Positions 51,001 through 58,441 of a stretch of 64,000 nucleotides of DNA are shown in pieces. Origin of the DNA: Amylolactobacillus amylophilus DSM 20533 = JCM 1125 (lineage in GTDB: Bacteria > Bacillota > Bacilli > Lactobacillales > Lactobacillaceae); NCBI RefSeq assembly GCF_001936335.1, contig NZ_CP018888.1, forward strand, positions 558,001 to 622,000, given 5' to 3'. Under the pieces are notes generated by a model, which saw only the letters and a list, made by a program, of their open reading frames with translations, ran no database searches and was not told the origin of the DNA. Both the position numbers and the translations under genes were made by a program. How positions within the stretch are numbered: position 1 is the stretch's first letter; each line of letters begins with the position of its first letter.

Positions 51001-51247
51001 ACTAGATCACTTAGAATATGTACCAAGAACGGTAACGCAGCTTGGTGAACTGGAAGAGATTGCACTCAGCTTTAGTACAGATGGCCAGAACTGGTCCACT
51101 TTCGGTGCCCCAATCACATTCAGTGATGACGAAAAGGCTAAGGTTGTGCCACTAAATGGAACAAGGACCAAGGCAATTAAGTTACGTGTGTTGAAGTCGA
51201 AGGGTGATTTAGCGGCAGGTCGTGAGCTCTTCTTCTACCACTTATAA
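48026..51247 (+). CDS. GH31 glycoside hydrolase with Fn3 and discoidin-type domains
   Basis: 1073-residue enzyme. An N-terminal beta-sandwich precedes the GH31 barrel (about 250-620). Candidate nucleophile Asp408 is in LKTDVAWVGAGY and candidate acid/base Asp461 in WTGDQIGGEW; NVGSDMDGIYGGGNPE follows. Then come beta-sandwich domains, a fibronectin type III-like domain (about 850-930) and an F5/8C (CBM32-like) domain to the end. This architecture resembles the GH31 group of alpha-N-acetylgalactosaminidases known from Enterococcus faecalis. No signal peptide or anchor is visible, so it is cytoplasmic or leaves by another way. It is divergent from the gntR-agaS-nagA operon, supporting an amino-sugar glycan role. 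Substrate is inferred. Confidence 0.82.
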   Translation: MENLSSNSKQPLNTIQKLIRLKKSDTSYDGEFLSGEKLRISWLSEQILRVQITTGELQDYPIPDEPAHTARMTVLPVEGPAEVFKASELLDTAENYRIRFGRYTLIYKKDPAVMALYDEAKSRFILRQVLPVSLTQTTSTEVLHQDTNEFYFGGGTQNGHFSHKGHKIKVANTNVWTDGGVSSPNPFFWSNSGFGLLRNTWRPGLYDFGTNRKNQTGITHKDPTFDNIYLLGDSPAEILKHYYELTGQPILLPKFGFYEAHLNAYNRDIWVQSDSKNAIEFEDGATYEEYLPQKVAADKGIKESLNGEHDNYQFSARAVIDRYQKHDIPLGWFIPNDGYGAGYGQTDTFKGDLNNLEAFANYANKHGVALGLWAQSNLHPVDPANPQKGERDLNAEIKQANLAALKTDVAWVGAGYSFGLNALQDATVAFTTATAGQTRPFSLTVDGWAGTQRYGAVWTGDQIGGEWEYIRFQIPTYIGTSLSGQPNVGSDMDGIYGGGNPEVNVRDYQWKTFTPIQLNMDGWGTNSKNPFTFGKKATQINRAYLKLKSQMLPYTYSLAHEALTGKPMIRAMFLEFPHEKINYTKLVQYQYMWGPNFLVAPIYTAEQNNAGNSLRHNVYLPDAHQMWVDFFTGEKYMGGTTVDNLVYAHWHTPLFVKAGAIVPLTRANNNPNEIDRTNRIFNFYPAGRSTFTLIDDDGKSTDYLEGAVAKTELESTLVGTELTIDIHKTTGSYDGFAKEQSTLLNILCDRHPGEVTVTLNGQEIDLPEVDNRLSFDQAEMGYMYCAEFSPSEYFDLFSSKVKQQHALQIKLPPLDITKYALSVDVKNLTYGAKTSSAQIIDSAMRVPRNFAVDLAQTGPTSLHLVWQQPEQIDSFEILVNGQRHVNIKGSDFTVTELDFDTVYSFKIRSKRLNKVSEWSEQIKGKTSADPLTNVIKGIKASSNVFDQPEREIKYLVDQNLTTEWSTDPETALADPDNGQFTELTFEFDQQYQLDHLEYVPRTVTQLGELEEIALSFSTDGQNWSTFGAPITFSDDEKAKVVPLNGTRTKAIKLRVLKSKGDLAAGRELFFYHL

Positions 51248-51282
51248 AATCAGATTAGATAAAAGAATTATTCTAGATGACT

Positions 51283-51320
51283 AATATAGCCACCTCCCGA
51301 GTTTGGGAAGTGGCTATATT
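51283..51320. terminator. Terminator of the GH31 gene
   Basis: AATATAGCCAC-TCCC pairs with GGGA-GTGGCTATATT, followed by TTT. The same TAGCCAC core recurs in the hairpin at 51779. Confidence 0.9.
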
Positions 51321-51613
51321 TTTGTTCTGTTAGTTCCACAAGGCGACAAAAAAGTATTTTTAGTTTTCATTAATTTTATCATTGCATTATCATAGTTCAA
51401 ATAGCATAATCGTATTATGTACAAATTAATCCAATAATATTTCGGTGAAGCTCATCCGATTGTCCTCCCTGAAATTACACAAATTAAGTTTAATATGATT
51501 TCTCACCAACAGATTTTAATTTGAATTATTGGAGGACTCTGCCTATAACTAGACATAGCACAGATTTATACACAAAAATAGTACGCCAAAACACTTTTAA
51601 AACAAACATTCAA

Positions 51614-51643
51614 GCTGGACTGACAACAACTCTTGTCGGTCGC
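51614..51643. other. Stable hairpin of unknown role
   Basis: GGACTGACAA and TTGTCGGTC with outer CAGTCC form a stem-loop directly upstream of the small toxin-like frame at 51651. It could be a 5' regulatory structure of that locus. The other bases of the 51321-51892 stretch show no further supported gene. Confidence 0.35.
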
Positions 51644-51650
51644 AGTCCAT

Positions 51651-51724
51651 ATGATTGATCTCTTCTATTTTTTGTGGGACTGGTAGTCGTACTGGTCGAT
51701 CACTGGTTAGATGACCGGCGGTAA
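51651..51724 (+). pseudogene. Possible Fst-like type I toxin relic
   Basis: An ATG at 51651 reads MIDLFYF. After a run of six Ts a different frame reads FVGLVVVLVDHWLDDRR and a stop. One added T would fuse them into a 24-residue peptide: hydrophobic helix, then WLDxR, the pattern of the Fst/Ldr type I toxins of Gram-positive bacteria. A stem-loop precedes it, and a strong bidirectional terminator (51779-51812) follows, as in fst-type loci where toxin and antisense RNA share a terminator. No clear ribosome binding site. It may be a relic or a coincidence. Confidence 0.3.
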
Positions 51725-51778
51725 CCAGCAAGTTGCCACTAACCCACACGCCTAACCCGTCGCATATAGGCGAAAAAA

Positions 51779-51812
51779 AATAGCCACTTTCCCGGCATGG
51801 AAAGTGGCTATT
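51779..51812. terminator. Bidirectional terminator
   Basis: 14-bp perfect stem AATAGCCACTTTCC / GGAAAGTGGCTATT with a 6-base loop. Confidence 0.9.
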
Positions 51813-51892
51813 GTGTCTTATTACTAGATTTTCTTACTTTGTCGCAAGTAAATTATAGCGTATCAAACCTTGAAAATGTCAAACAATGCCTT

Positions 51893-52492
51893 TCAAACAT
51901 TCATCTCTCTTTTAATTTTATAGATAGTCATTCTGGAAACTCCAGTTTGTCGATATATTTCGACAATTGGAGTATTTTTTTTCAATAAGCTAACTACTTT
52001 TTCATATAATACTCGATACTTTGGATTTTTACTTGTTGCAGAATAAAGTGTGTTACTACCTTGATAGACTCCCCTAGCCTTGGATAGGTCAATTCCCTCA
52101 CGTTGCCGTGATTTTATTTTTTTTCGCTCTTCTTCAGCTGTATATTTATATATTTCCATGACTAAGTTTGAAAGTAGCGCTTTTAAGTTCTTATCCTGAA
52201 CACCATCAAAGGTTGGAAGATCAAGGATATTAATTACGGCACCTTTTGATCTAATTTCTTCAATTATAGTAGTTAAATCCTGGGAATTTCTCCCAAGTCT
52301 ATCTAGACTAGTAACAACAACTTCGTCATCATCGTGAATATACTGCAACATTTCACGTAACTTAGGTCTGCTACGATCTTTACCTGATATCTTCTCTGCA
52401 AAAATCTTCTTTATTCCTAAACCTTCAAATTGTTTCAATTGTCGATCTAGGTTTTGATCAGTCGAACTAACTCTTGCATACCCAATTTGCAT
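51893..52492 (-). CDS. Serine site-specific recombinase (resolvase/invertase)
   Basis: 199-residue recombinase. Catalytic Ser9 lies in IGYARVSSTDQNLDRQ; SLDRLGRNSQDL contains the conserved Asp and Arg residues; the E-helix region and a C-terminal helix-turn-helix (NTPIVEIYRQTGVSRMTIYKIKRE) follow. Length and order match plasmid- and transposon-borne resolvases. AAGGGG precedes the ATG. It marks the left part of the mobile island; a partner inverted or direct res site was not identified. Confidence 0.92.
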   Translation of the reverse strand: MQIGYARVSSTDQNLDRQLKQFEGLGIKKIFAEKISGKDRSRPKLREMLQYIHDDDEVVVTSLDRLGRNSQDLTTIIEEIRSKGAVINILDLPTFDGVQDKNLKALLSNLVMEIYKYTAEEERKKIKSRQREGIDLSKARGVYQGSNTLYSATSKNPKYRVLYEKVVSLLKKNTPIVEIYRQTGVSRMTIYKIKREMNV

Positions 52493-52547
52493 TTTTAATC
52501 CCCTTGCCGTTTGTACAACCCTGATTATACATTAAAATCAAAAATAA

Positions 52548-52573
52548 AAAAGCAGCTAAAAACCGCTACTTTT
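52548..52573 (-). terminator. Terminator upstream of the recombinase gene
   Basis: Minus strand AAAAGTAGC / GCTGCTTTT (one G-U) with loop GGTTTTTA and a T run; it ends the 52655-52921 gene. Confidence 0.7.
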
Positions 52574-52654
52574 ATAGTGTAATCTTGAAATCAAGATCAA
52601 ATAAATATTTTGTCTATTCAGCCACACCCAGATTAGACGACAGTCCTCTAACTT

Positions 52655-52921
52655 TTATCTATCCGAGTCCTGATTACGTTGCTTTAACCGCTGAAGACGC
52701 TTTATTTTATCTCTTTTGGATATCTCTTCAGTTATTCCTAGCTCATCATGAAAATATTTGAGCGTGGTAAATTTAAACTTCGGAGGTAACTTACCACTTC
52801 CAACAATTGAGGTATAGTACTCATCAGCAAACCCATTTACTTTATTAATAATCATAGCTTTATTTTTGAGAATAAAGCTTACCTCTTTTGCGTTGACCTT
52901 TGGTTTTTTTATAATTAACAT
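52655..52921 (-). CDS. Hypothetical protein of the mobile island
   Basis: 88-residue, strongly basic, Lys-rich protein (SKRDKIKRLQRLKQRNQDSDR at the C terminus), not recognised. No signal peptide or membrane helix. AT-rich like the neighbouring IS remnants. It lies upstream of the recombinase gene on the same strand but is separated from it by a terminator. No clear ribosome binding site, so it could be a fragment of a longer gene. Confidence 0.45.
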   Translation of the reverse strand: MLIIKKPKVNAKEVSFILKNKAMIINKVNGFADEYYTSIVGSGKLPPKFKFTTLKYFHDELGITEEISKRDKIKRLQRLKQRNQDSDR

Positions 52922-53063
52922 ATCCAGACTCAGAGATAACTACCATTTTTGTTGTGTCAAGTCCTGGTGCATATCTAGAATCATTTCTCTGCTCCTATGT
53001 CAATAAATGGCACATCTTTTTCTAAACACTCGTTCTAATTCTGTCGGAATTAAACCAACTGAT

Positions 53064-53645
53064 CTAATTTGAGGTTCGGATTACCAAGTCCTCAAAATTG
53101 GAAAAAGTTGTTTGAAAGGCAAACTCTCTCTTCAACAATGAGTGAAAAGCTTCAATTGGCCCATTATCATAAGGATAACCTTGTTTTGAGTATGAGTGGC
53201 TAATCTGATGCCGTTCAAGTAAAGTTTCAACTTCGTTGCTGGTGTACTGTGAACCCATGTCAGAGTGAAAATATTGTGGCTTTTGATGACATTCAAGCGC
53301 CTGATTAATCGTTTCTACAACTAACGTCGCCTCCATCTGACGACCAATCTTGAAAGCAAGAACTTGATGAACCTTTGGTTCGTAAATAGAACTGAGATAA
53401 ACCCAGGTTCCTGGACGTAATTCCAAATAAGTAATGTCAGCACGCCATATCCTTGCATTGGGCTGGTGCTTGATTAAATTGGGGCGTTGTGAATGATCCA
53501 CATGAGTGCCAGGTTTTTTAAATCGCCGATTCATTAAAGAGTGAATCTCCATTTCCCTCATTAATCGTAAAATTCGTTTTGACCCAACACAGATGCCTGA
53601 CTTGCGAAGCACCATCGTTATTCGTGGATAACCATAGGCACGATA
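53064..53645 (-). mobile_element. IS3-family transposase (orfB) fragment, cut at both ends
   Basis: About 190 codons of an IS3/IS150-type OrfB. Start region YRAYGYPRITMVLRKSGICVG, integrase core with all three catalytic acids (RADITYLEL; FHSDMGSQY; GPIEAFHSLLKREF). The N-terminal about 40 residues are replaced by acetyltransferase codons and the C-terminal about 40 are missing after FSNFEDLV. No terminal inverted repeats are seen. Immobile remnant. Confidence 0.82.
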
Positions 53646-53952
53646 ATTATTTTCCCAAATCATATGATACTCTTTTGAATCAGTCTCAGTATCCATACCT
53701 ACACTGTCTATGATAAAATCTTTATTCTCATAAAAATTAACGGCATTAATATTATCTACATAGACTGAAAGTGTTAATTTGTCGTTTATTTGTTTTAGGT
53801 AATTAATTAATCGGCTACCAACACCTTGGTTTCTGTAGTTCATGTCAACAAATAATCCAGCTATGTAACCATCTAATTCGCCTAAAAAACCGATAGTTGT
53901 TTCATTATTCCTATACACAAAAATATTTGCTTCAGGCAACATTTTTTTAATG
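53646..53952 (-). pseudogene. 5'-truncated GNAT acetyltransferase fused in frame to a transposase
   Basis: About 100 codons of a GNAT N-acetyltransferase. The acetyl-CoA loop is YRNQGVGSRL (Q/RxxGxG/A), followed by LSVYVDNINAVNFYENKDF and a natural-looking end EYHMIWEN. The N-terminal about 40 residues are lost at the edge of the IS30-type element (53953). At the 3' end the frame runs directly into the IS3 transposase fragment without a stop, so a chimeric 292-residue frame exists. Confidence 0.8.
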
Positions 53953-54369
53953 TGGTAGATTGTAAAATTAAACCGAACACTTGAATAAAAAGCCGCAGCG
54001 CCTTTAATGGTAATTGTCTAAAACAACCATAAAGGAACTGCGACTCATGACTAGTTTATCATCTCAAGAACGCACTGTCATTCAAACTTTACTCGAATTG
54101 AATTATTCTGTTCGTGCCATTGTGCGCTTTATTAAACGCTCTCCTTCAACCGTTTCGATTGAAATTCATCAAGTTACACCCTATAAAGATGAGATTGCTC
54201 ATGCGTTGGCATATACCGAAAGAACACAAAATTGAAACAGTTAGCGCCAAAGAATTAGATCAAATTAATCATTGGATCAATGCGAGACCAATGAAAACAC
54301 TCAACTGGCAATCACCACGAAAGGTTTTTCAGCAGTTTGCAGTGTTCGGTTAATTCTTGCAATCTACCA
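53953..54369 (+). mobile_element. 417-bp internally deleted IS30-family element (MITE-like)
   Basis: Terminal inverted repeats of about 29 bp begin TGGTAGATTG and continue to AACCGAACACT (left at 53953, right ending 54369, a few mismatches). Inside, an AAAGGA site and ATG at 54047 start the IS30 helix-turn-helix protein (MTSLSSQERTVIQTLLELNY). A deletion then joins it, out of frame, to the last about 35 codons (INHWINARPMKTLNWQSPRK). The DDE domain is absent, so it could move only with a transposase supplied in trans. Confidence 0.85.
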
Positions 54370-54587
54370 AATCCATTTGAGATTAATCAAGTATTTTTGA
54401 TTTAGGAGTCTGGTCTAATGTTTACAACGTAATGCGATGTTTTGTCACAGAAATCTATTGTTAACTATTATCAATAAAACTTTATTAATAAGCTAACATG
54501 CTATACTTTGTGAAATGATGTTCATAAAACAAGCTGAATCATTTGATACCAAAACGATGAGCACAAGTGAATAAATCGTGAAAACGC

Positions 54588-54616
54588 TTGATATTAATTG
54601 TAAATTCGTATATAAT
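54588..54616 (+). promoter_or_regulatory. Pyruvate oxidase promoter
   Basis: TTGATA (54588-54593), 17-base spacer, TATAAT (54611-54616). Confidence 0.8.
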
Positions 54617-54629
54617 TTTATTTGTCGGA

Positions 54630-54644
54630 ATGAAAACGATTACA
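54630..54644. promoter_or_regulatory. cre site downstream of the pyruvate oxidase promoter
   Basis: ATGAAAACGATTACA contains TGAAAACGATTACA, a full match to TGWAANCGNTNWCA. It lies 14 bases after the -10 box, a road-block position for CcpA. Confidence 0.8.
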
Positions 54645-54675
54645 AAGCTTTCATGTTTAGGAGGAAAATAGTAGC

Positions 54676-56496
54676 ATGTCAGACAATAAAATTTCGGCCG
54701 GATTAGCGGCATTGAAAGTTATGTCAGGGTGGGGCGTCCACACAATGTATGGGATTCCATCAGGTACTTTGAGTGGTTTAATGAATGCAATGGGTGATCC
54801 AGAAAACAAAATCAAATTCTTGCAGGTTAAACACGAAGAAGTCGGTGCTATGGCAGCTGTCATGCAGTGGAAATTTGGTGGTAAATTGGGTGTGGCCGTT
54901 GGGTCTGGCGGTCCAGGTGCAACGCATTTAATAAATGGTCTTTATGACGCGGCAATGGATAATATCCCAGTATTGGCTATTTTAGGCTCTAAACCAGTAC
55001 GCGAGTTAAATATGGATTCGTTTCAAGAATTAAATCAGAATCCAATGTACGATAATATAGCTGTTTATAACCGTCGCGTCGCAACCGCAGAACAGTTGCC
55101 TCATCTTGTTGATGACGCCATTCGAACTGCAATTGCCAAACGTGGCGTAGCTGTACTAGAAGTACCGGCTGATTTTGGCTTTACAGAGATCGATGCTGAC
55201 TCACTGTATTCGACGCCACTGTATTCATCAGGCGTAACTTATAAAGAATATAAGTCCGCACCAGTCGACGAATCAGATATTTCTGCTGCTGTCGATATTC
55301 TTAACCAAGCTAAGCGTCCAGTGATTTATGCGGGAATTGGCACGATGGGGCATGGATCAGCAGTTCAAGCATTATCTCGTAAAATGAAAGCGCCAATTAT
55401 TACAACAGGTAAAAATTTTGAAACATTTGATTGGGATTTTGAAGGTTTCACTGGCTCCACTTTCCGTGTTGGTTGGAAGCCAGCTAACGAAGCTATTCTT
55501 GAAGCTGATAGTGTCCTGTTTGTTGGTACAAACTTCCCATTCTCCGAAGTTGAAGGCACTTTCCGAAACGTGAATAAGTTCATACAAATTGACAATAACC
55601 CAGCAATGTTGGGTAAGCGTCATCAAAATGACGTCGCTATTCTAGGGGATGCAGGTGAAGCGATTGCCGCCATTTTAGCTAAAGTATCACCCGTAAACGA
55701 TTCACCATGGTGGCAGGCGAACGTGGCTAACGTCAAAAATTGGCGTGACTATATGAATAAACTTGAGCAAAAAACGGAAGGTGATTTACAGGCCTATCAA
55801 GTTTATAATGCTATCAATAAATACGCAGCAGATGATGCTATTTTCTCAATTGATGTCGGTAATGTCACTCAAATGTCCGTACGTCATTTGCACATGACAG
55901 ACAAGAATATGTGGCGGACATCCCCATTGTTTGCCACAATGGGGATTGGTTTGCCAGGTGGAATTGGTGCCAAAAACACTTATCCGGATCGTCAAGTGTG
56001 GAACCTGATGGGAGATGGGGCATTCTCAATGACTTATCCAGATGTTGTTACTAACGTGCGCTATAAGTTGCCCGTCATTAACGTTGTATTTACTAATACA
56101 GAATACGGATTTATTAAAAATAAGTATGAAGACACGAATACGTACAATTTTGGTGTTGATTTCACAGATGTTGATTATGCTAAAATTGCCGAAGCGCAAG
56201 GTGCTGTTGGCTTGACTGTTAGTCGAATTGAAGATATTGATCAGGTGATGAAAGAAGCGCTTGATTATTACAATCAAGGTCGCGTAGTTGTGGTCGATGC
56301 AAAAATCACCAAAGACCGTCCTATTCCTGTTGAAACCCTAAAGTTAGACACTAATTTGTATAGCGAATCGGTTGTTGAGGCCTACAAGGAAAAATATGAA
56401 GCACAGGATTTAGTGCCATTCCGTGAGTACTTAGAAGCACAAGGTATGACGTCGAGATATATTAAAGACAATAACGACAATAAGTATAGTTTTTAA
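54676..56496 (+). CDS. pox: Pyruvate oxidase (thiamine diphosphate- and FAD-dependent)
   Basis: 606-residue enzyme converting pyruvate, phosphate and O2 to acetyl phosphate, CO2 and H2O2. The N-terminal ThDP pyrimidine-binding domain has the catalytic Glu in [11 protein letters not shown]; a central FAD domain follows; the C-terminal domain has the ThDP/Mg motif [15 protein letters not shown]. Length matches lactobacillus PoxB/streptococcal SpxB (about 590-606). AGGAGG precedes the ATG. Codon use is more AT-rich than in nearby chromosomal genes, and it lies between IS30/IS3 remnants and an IS150-type element, suggesting acquisition by transfer. Confidence 0.95.
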   Translation: MSDNKISAGLAALKVMSGWGVHTMYGIPSGTLSGLMNAMGDPENKIKFLQVKHEEVGAMAAVMQWKFGGKLGVAVGSGGPGATHLINGLYDAAMDNIPVLAILGSKPVRELNMDSFQELNQNPMYDNIAVYNRRVATAEQLPHLVDDAIRTAIAKRGVAVLEVPADFGFTEIDADSLYSTPLYSSGVTYKEYKSAPVDESDISAAVDILNQAKRPVIYAGIGTMGHGSAVQALSRKMKAPIITTGKNFETFDWDFEGFTGSTFRVGWKPANEAILEADSVLFVGTNFPFSEVEGTFRNVNKFIQIDNNPAMLGKRHQNDVAILGDAGEAIAAILAKVSPVNDSPWWQANVANVKNWRDYMNKLEQKTEGDLQAYQVYNAINKYAADDAIFSIDVGNVTQMSVRHLHMTDKNMWRTSPLFATMGIGLPGGIGAKNTYPDRQVWNLMGDGAFSMTYPDVVTNVRYKLPVINVVFTNTEYGFIKNKYEDTNTYNFGVDFTDVDYAKIAEAQGAVGLTVSRIEDIDQVMKEALDYYNQGRVVVVDAKITKDRPIPVETLKLDTNLYSESVVEAYKEKYEAQDLVPFREYLEAQGMTSRYIKDNNDNKYSF

Positions 56497-56500
56497 TCTT

Positions 56501-56534
56501 AAAAAGTAATTTCGCCCGCGAAGTTGCTTTTTTT
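56501..56534 (+). terminator. Terminator of the pyruvate oxidase gene
   Basis: AAAAAG-AA-TTCGC pairs with GCGAA-TT-CTTTTT, followed by Ts, immediately after the stop codon. Confidence 0.8.
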
Positions 56535-56729
56535 AATTGCAAAAATATGCTGTTTAATGCTTTTTTTGATAATCAGATGCAGACTAACTATTTAATGTTT
56601 ATTTTATTTATATTTTACAATCTACCTATTCAAAAACTACTCGAAAAAGAAGGCGTCTCAGGAGAAAGCATCAACCTCTATATTCAAAAAAACGTAACAA
56701 AGATGAATTTGTTTTCGATTAGGAGTGGG

Positions 56730-57640
56730 TTAGGCATATTTTTGTATATACATATTTCTCATTTCATTTGGCGTTTGCCAGTTATTTGATTGTCTAATTC
56801 GTTTGTAGTTGTAGTAATTAACCCAATTTGATATTGCTTGTTCCAAATCTTGCTGAGTTTTATACCGATGATTCAATACAGTTCCCACCTTTAACTGATG
56901 AATTAGACTCTCTGTTGGTGCGTTATCACACGGAGATGATTTTCGGGACATACTTTGCTTAACTTTATATTTTTTTAGTGCTGAATGATATTTACCTGAT
57001 TGGTATTGAGTCCCTTGATCTGAGTGTATAGTTGTCTTATATGGCACATCTTTAACCATTTCTAAGACGGGATTGAGCGACTCTAATACAAACTCGGTAT
57101 TTGGATGAAGTGAGGTGCTGTAAGACAATATTTCTCCTGAAAAGAAATCGGTAAATAAAGAAATATAAATTCGTTCGTCGGTGGTTTGAGAGCCAAAGCG
57201 AGCTTCTGTAACATCAGTTCCAATCTTCTGTAGTGGCCTGTCGGTTGAGAATCTACCCTTGATGTGGTTCTTGCACTCTCCACCTTGACTACCTTCATAG
57301 CTGCTATATTTGGCTGTTTTTTTCTTGTATGAATGACTTAGTAAATCATTTTGAAACATAATTCTTAGAACCCTCTTGTGATTAACTGGGAGCTCTTCAC
57401 GAGTCTCCCTAAGCTTGTTTACTAGCTGTGTTAGAGGTCGATAGCCCATACCCTCAGATTATTTATCAGTAGCCCTGATGGCTTTGATGTCTTCAATAAT
57501 TGAGTAATCAGAATCAAAGTGTGCTCCATAATTTCGTTTTCGTGCATCAAAGTAACTGCTAGAACTCATTTTGGCAATTTTAAGTAACATGGATAATCTG
57601 TATTTGGGCCGCAGTGAATCTATTGCCTTGGCTCTTTCCT
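56730..57640 (-). pseudogene. IS150-type OrfB (transposase) with an internal stop
   Basis: DDE transposase of the IS3 family, IS150 group. The frame overlaps the end of orfA and would be reached by -1 frameshifting near a run of seven As (about 57673). It reads SLRPKYRLSMLLKIAKMSSSSYFD, then IIEDIKAIRATDK, where TAA at 57459-57461 interrupts the motif that normally continues into GYRPLT. Downstream the integrase core is intact (GTDVTEARFG, IHSDQGTQY, APTESLIHQLK). The nonsense codon should abolish full-length transposase. Confidence 0.82.
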
Positions 57641-58117
57641 GGTTTGATCCATTACGGCCTTCAATTTTTTTAAGTAGGCATTCTCGGCTTCTAAATATTC
57701 TAGACGTTTTTTGAGTTCTTTGTTTTCTTCCGAAGGTGTTAACTTCTTCTTTTCAGTCATCGTGGGATCTCTCTTCCTGCGGTCAGAAAAGCCTTCGTAT
57801 CCATGAAGGTCGTATTGATGTTTCCATTGCCAGATGGTACCTGCATTTGGGATATCAAAGTGATCGGCGGTTTCTGGATACGATGCTTTGTGCTTTTCCA
57901 ACCAAGTTATGACTTTCATTTTGAAGGAAGAAGAGTAACTTGGCAATTTCTTTTTCCTGGTAATTCCATCAAGACCATGTTTATTCCATAAACGAAGCCA
58001 ATTTAGCACGGTTTCTGCCTTTGAAATACCCAGAATGTGAGCAACAGTTGTTGAACCAAGACCGCTATTGTAAAGTCTGATAGCTTCAATTTTTGTTTCA
58101 ATTTTATATTTGGCCAT
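57620..58117 (-). CDS. IS150-type OrfA (transposase helix-turn-helix protein)
   Basis: 165-residue DNA-binding part of an IS3-family transposase. Two helix-turn-helix units (KIEAIRLYNSGLGSTTVAHILGI and a second around WLEKHKASYPETADHFDIPN) precede a C-terminal Leu/Glu coiled coil (EENKELKKRLEYLEAENAYLKKL), as in IS150. ATG at 58117. It overlaps the start of the orfB frame for programmed -1 frameshifting. Confidence 0.88.
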   Translation of the reverse strand: MAKYKIETKIEAIRLYNSGLGSTTVAHILGISKAETVLNWLRLWNKHGLDGITRKKKLPSYSSSFKMKVITWLEKHKASYPETADHFDIPNAGTIWQWKHQYDLHGYEGFSDRRKRDPTMTEKKKLTPSEENKELKKRLEYLEAENAYLKKLKAVMDQTRKEPRQ

Positions 58118-58441
58118 AAAAACCACTTAAGTTGTTTTTCTCCAACTTAAGGGGTTCAGTTCACATGCTGAAACTGGCATGGCTATTTTTCTGGACTCAA
58201 AGCACGTATAAGCGGACTCCAATTGGATATCCAAAGACTCAAGAGAGTGGATAGTTGGGCCTGAAGGCGCGTAATAATCAGTCTGATGTCTCTATTTTTA
58301 ATTTGGTCATTATATTCTTGGCTATAATGATTTATTTCGAAATAGATTAGGATATTACCTAGTCCAACTTCTCTCTAACAAAAAATCCCCTCATCCGCAT
58401 TTCTGCTTCAAAGGGGAGTCATTCATTTAATTAATAGTATT
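58118..58441. other. Intergenic stretch between the IS and the pullulanase gene
   Basis: Holds the right end of the IS150-type element (to about 58165) and the pullulanase terminator. The bases between show no gene that I can support. Confidence 0.5.
58383..58420 (-). terminator. Terminator of the pullulanase-like gene
   Basis: Minus strand TCCCCT pairs with AGGGGA across about 22 bases, followed by TTTTTT. Confidence 0.65.

Larger units (their letters stand above)
54370..54675. other. Intergenic stretch before the pyruvate oxidase gene
   Basis: AT-rich. It holds the pyruvate oxidase promoter and cre (54588-54644). A Rex-like TTGTGAA/TTCATAA pair at 54508-54527 has the wrong spacing. No gene is seen. 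Confidence 0.5.
56708..58165 (-). mobile_element. IS150-type insertion sequence, inactive
   Basis: Complete orfA and orfB order on the minus strand. At the right end the minus strand reads TGAACTGAACCCCTTAAG then TTGGAG, an IS3-type terminal repeat. The left end near 56708 is only vaguely similar, so its border is uncertain. OrfB carries a nonsense codon. Confidence 0.7.

Noticed and set aside
52493-52530. Possible res site upstream of the serine recombinase
   Set aside because: Only short AT-rich similarities (TGTATAATC, GTTGTACAA); no three-subsite arrangement could be made out.
54508-54527. Rex-like site TTGTGAA...TTCATAA before pox
   Set aside because: The half-sites are 6 bases apart instead of 4 and the right arm has a mismatch; position relative to the promoter is also far upstream.
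56547-56789. 80-codon plus-strand frame between pox and the IS element
   Set aside because: AT-rich, no ribosome binding site, overlaps the IS end and orfB; no family recognised.
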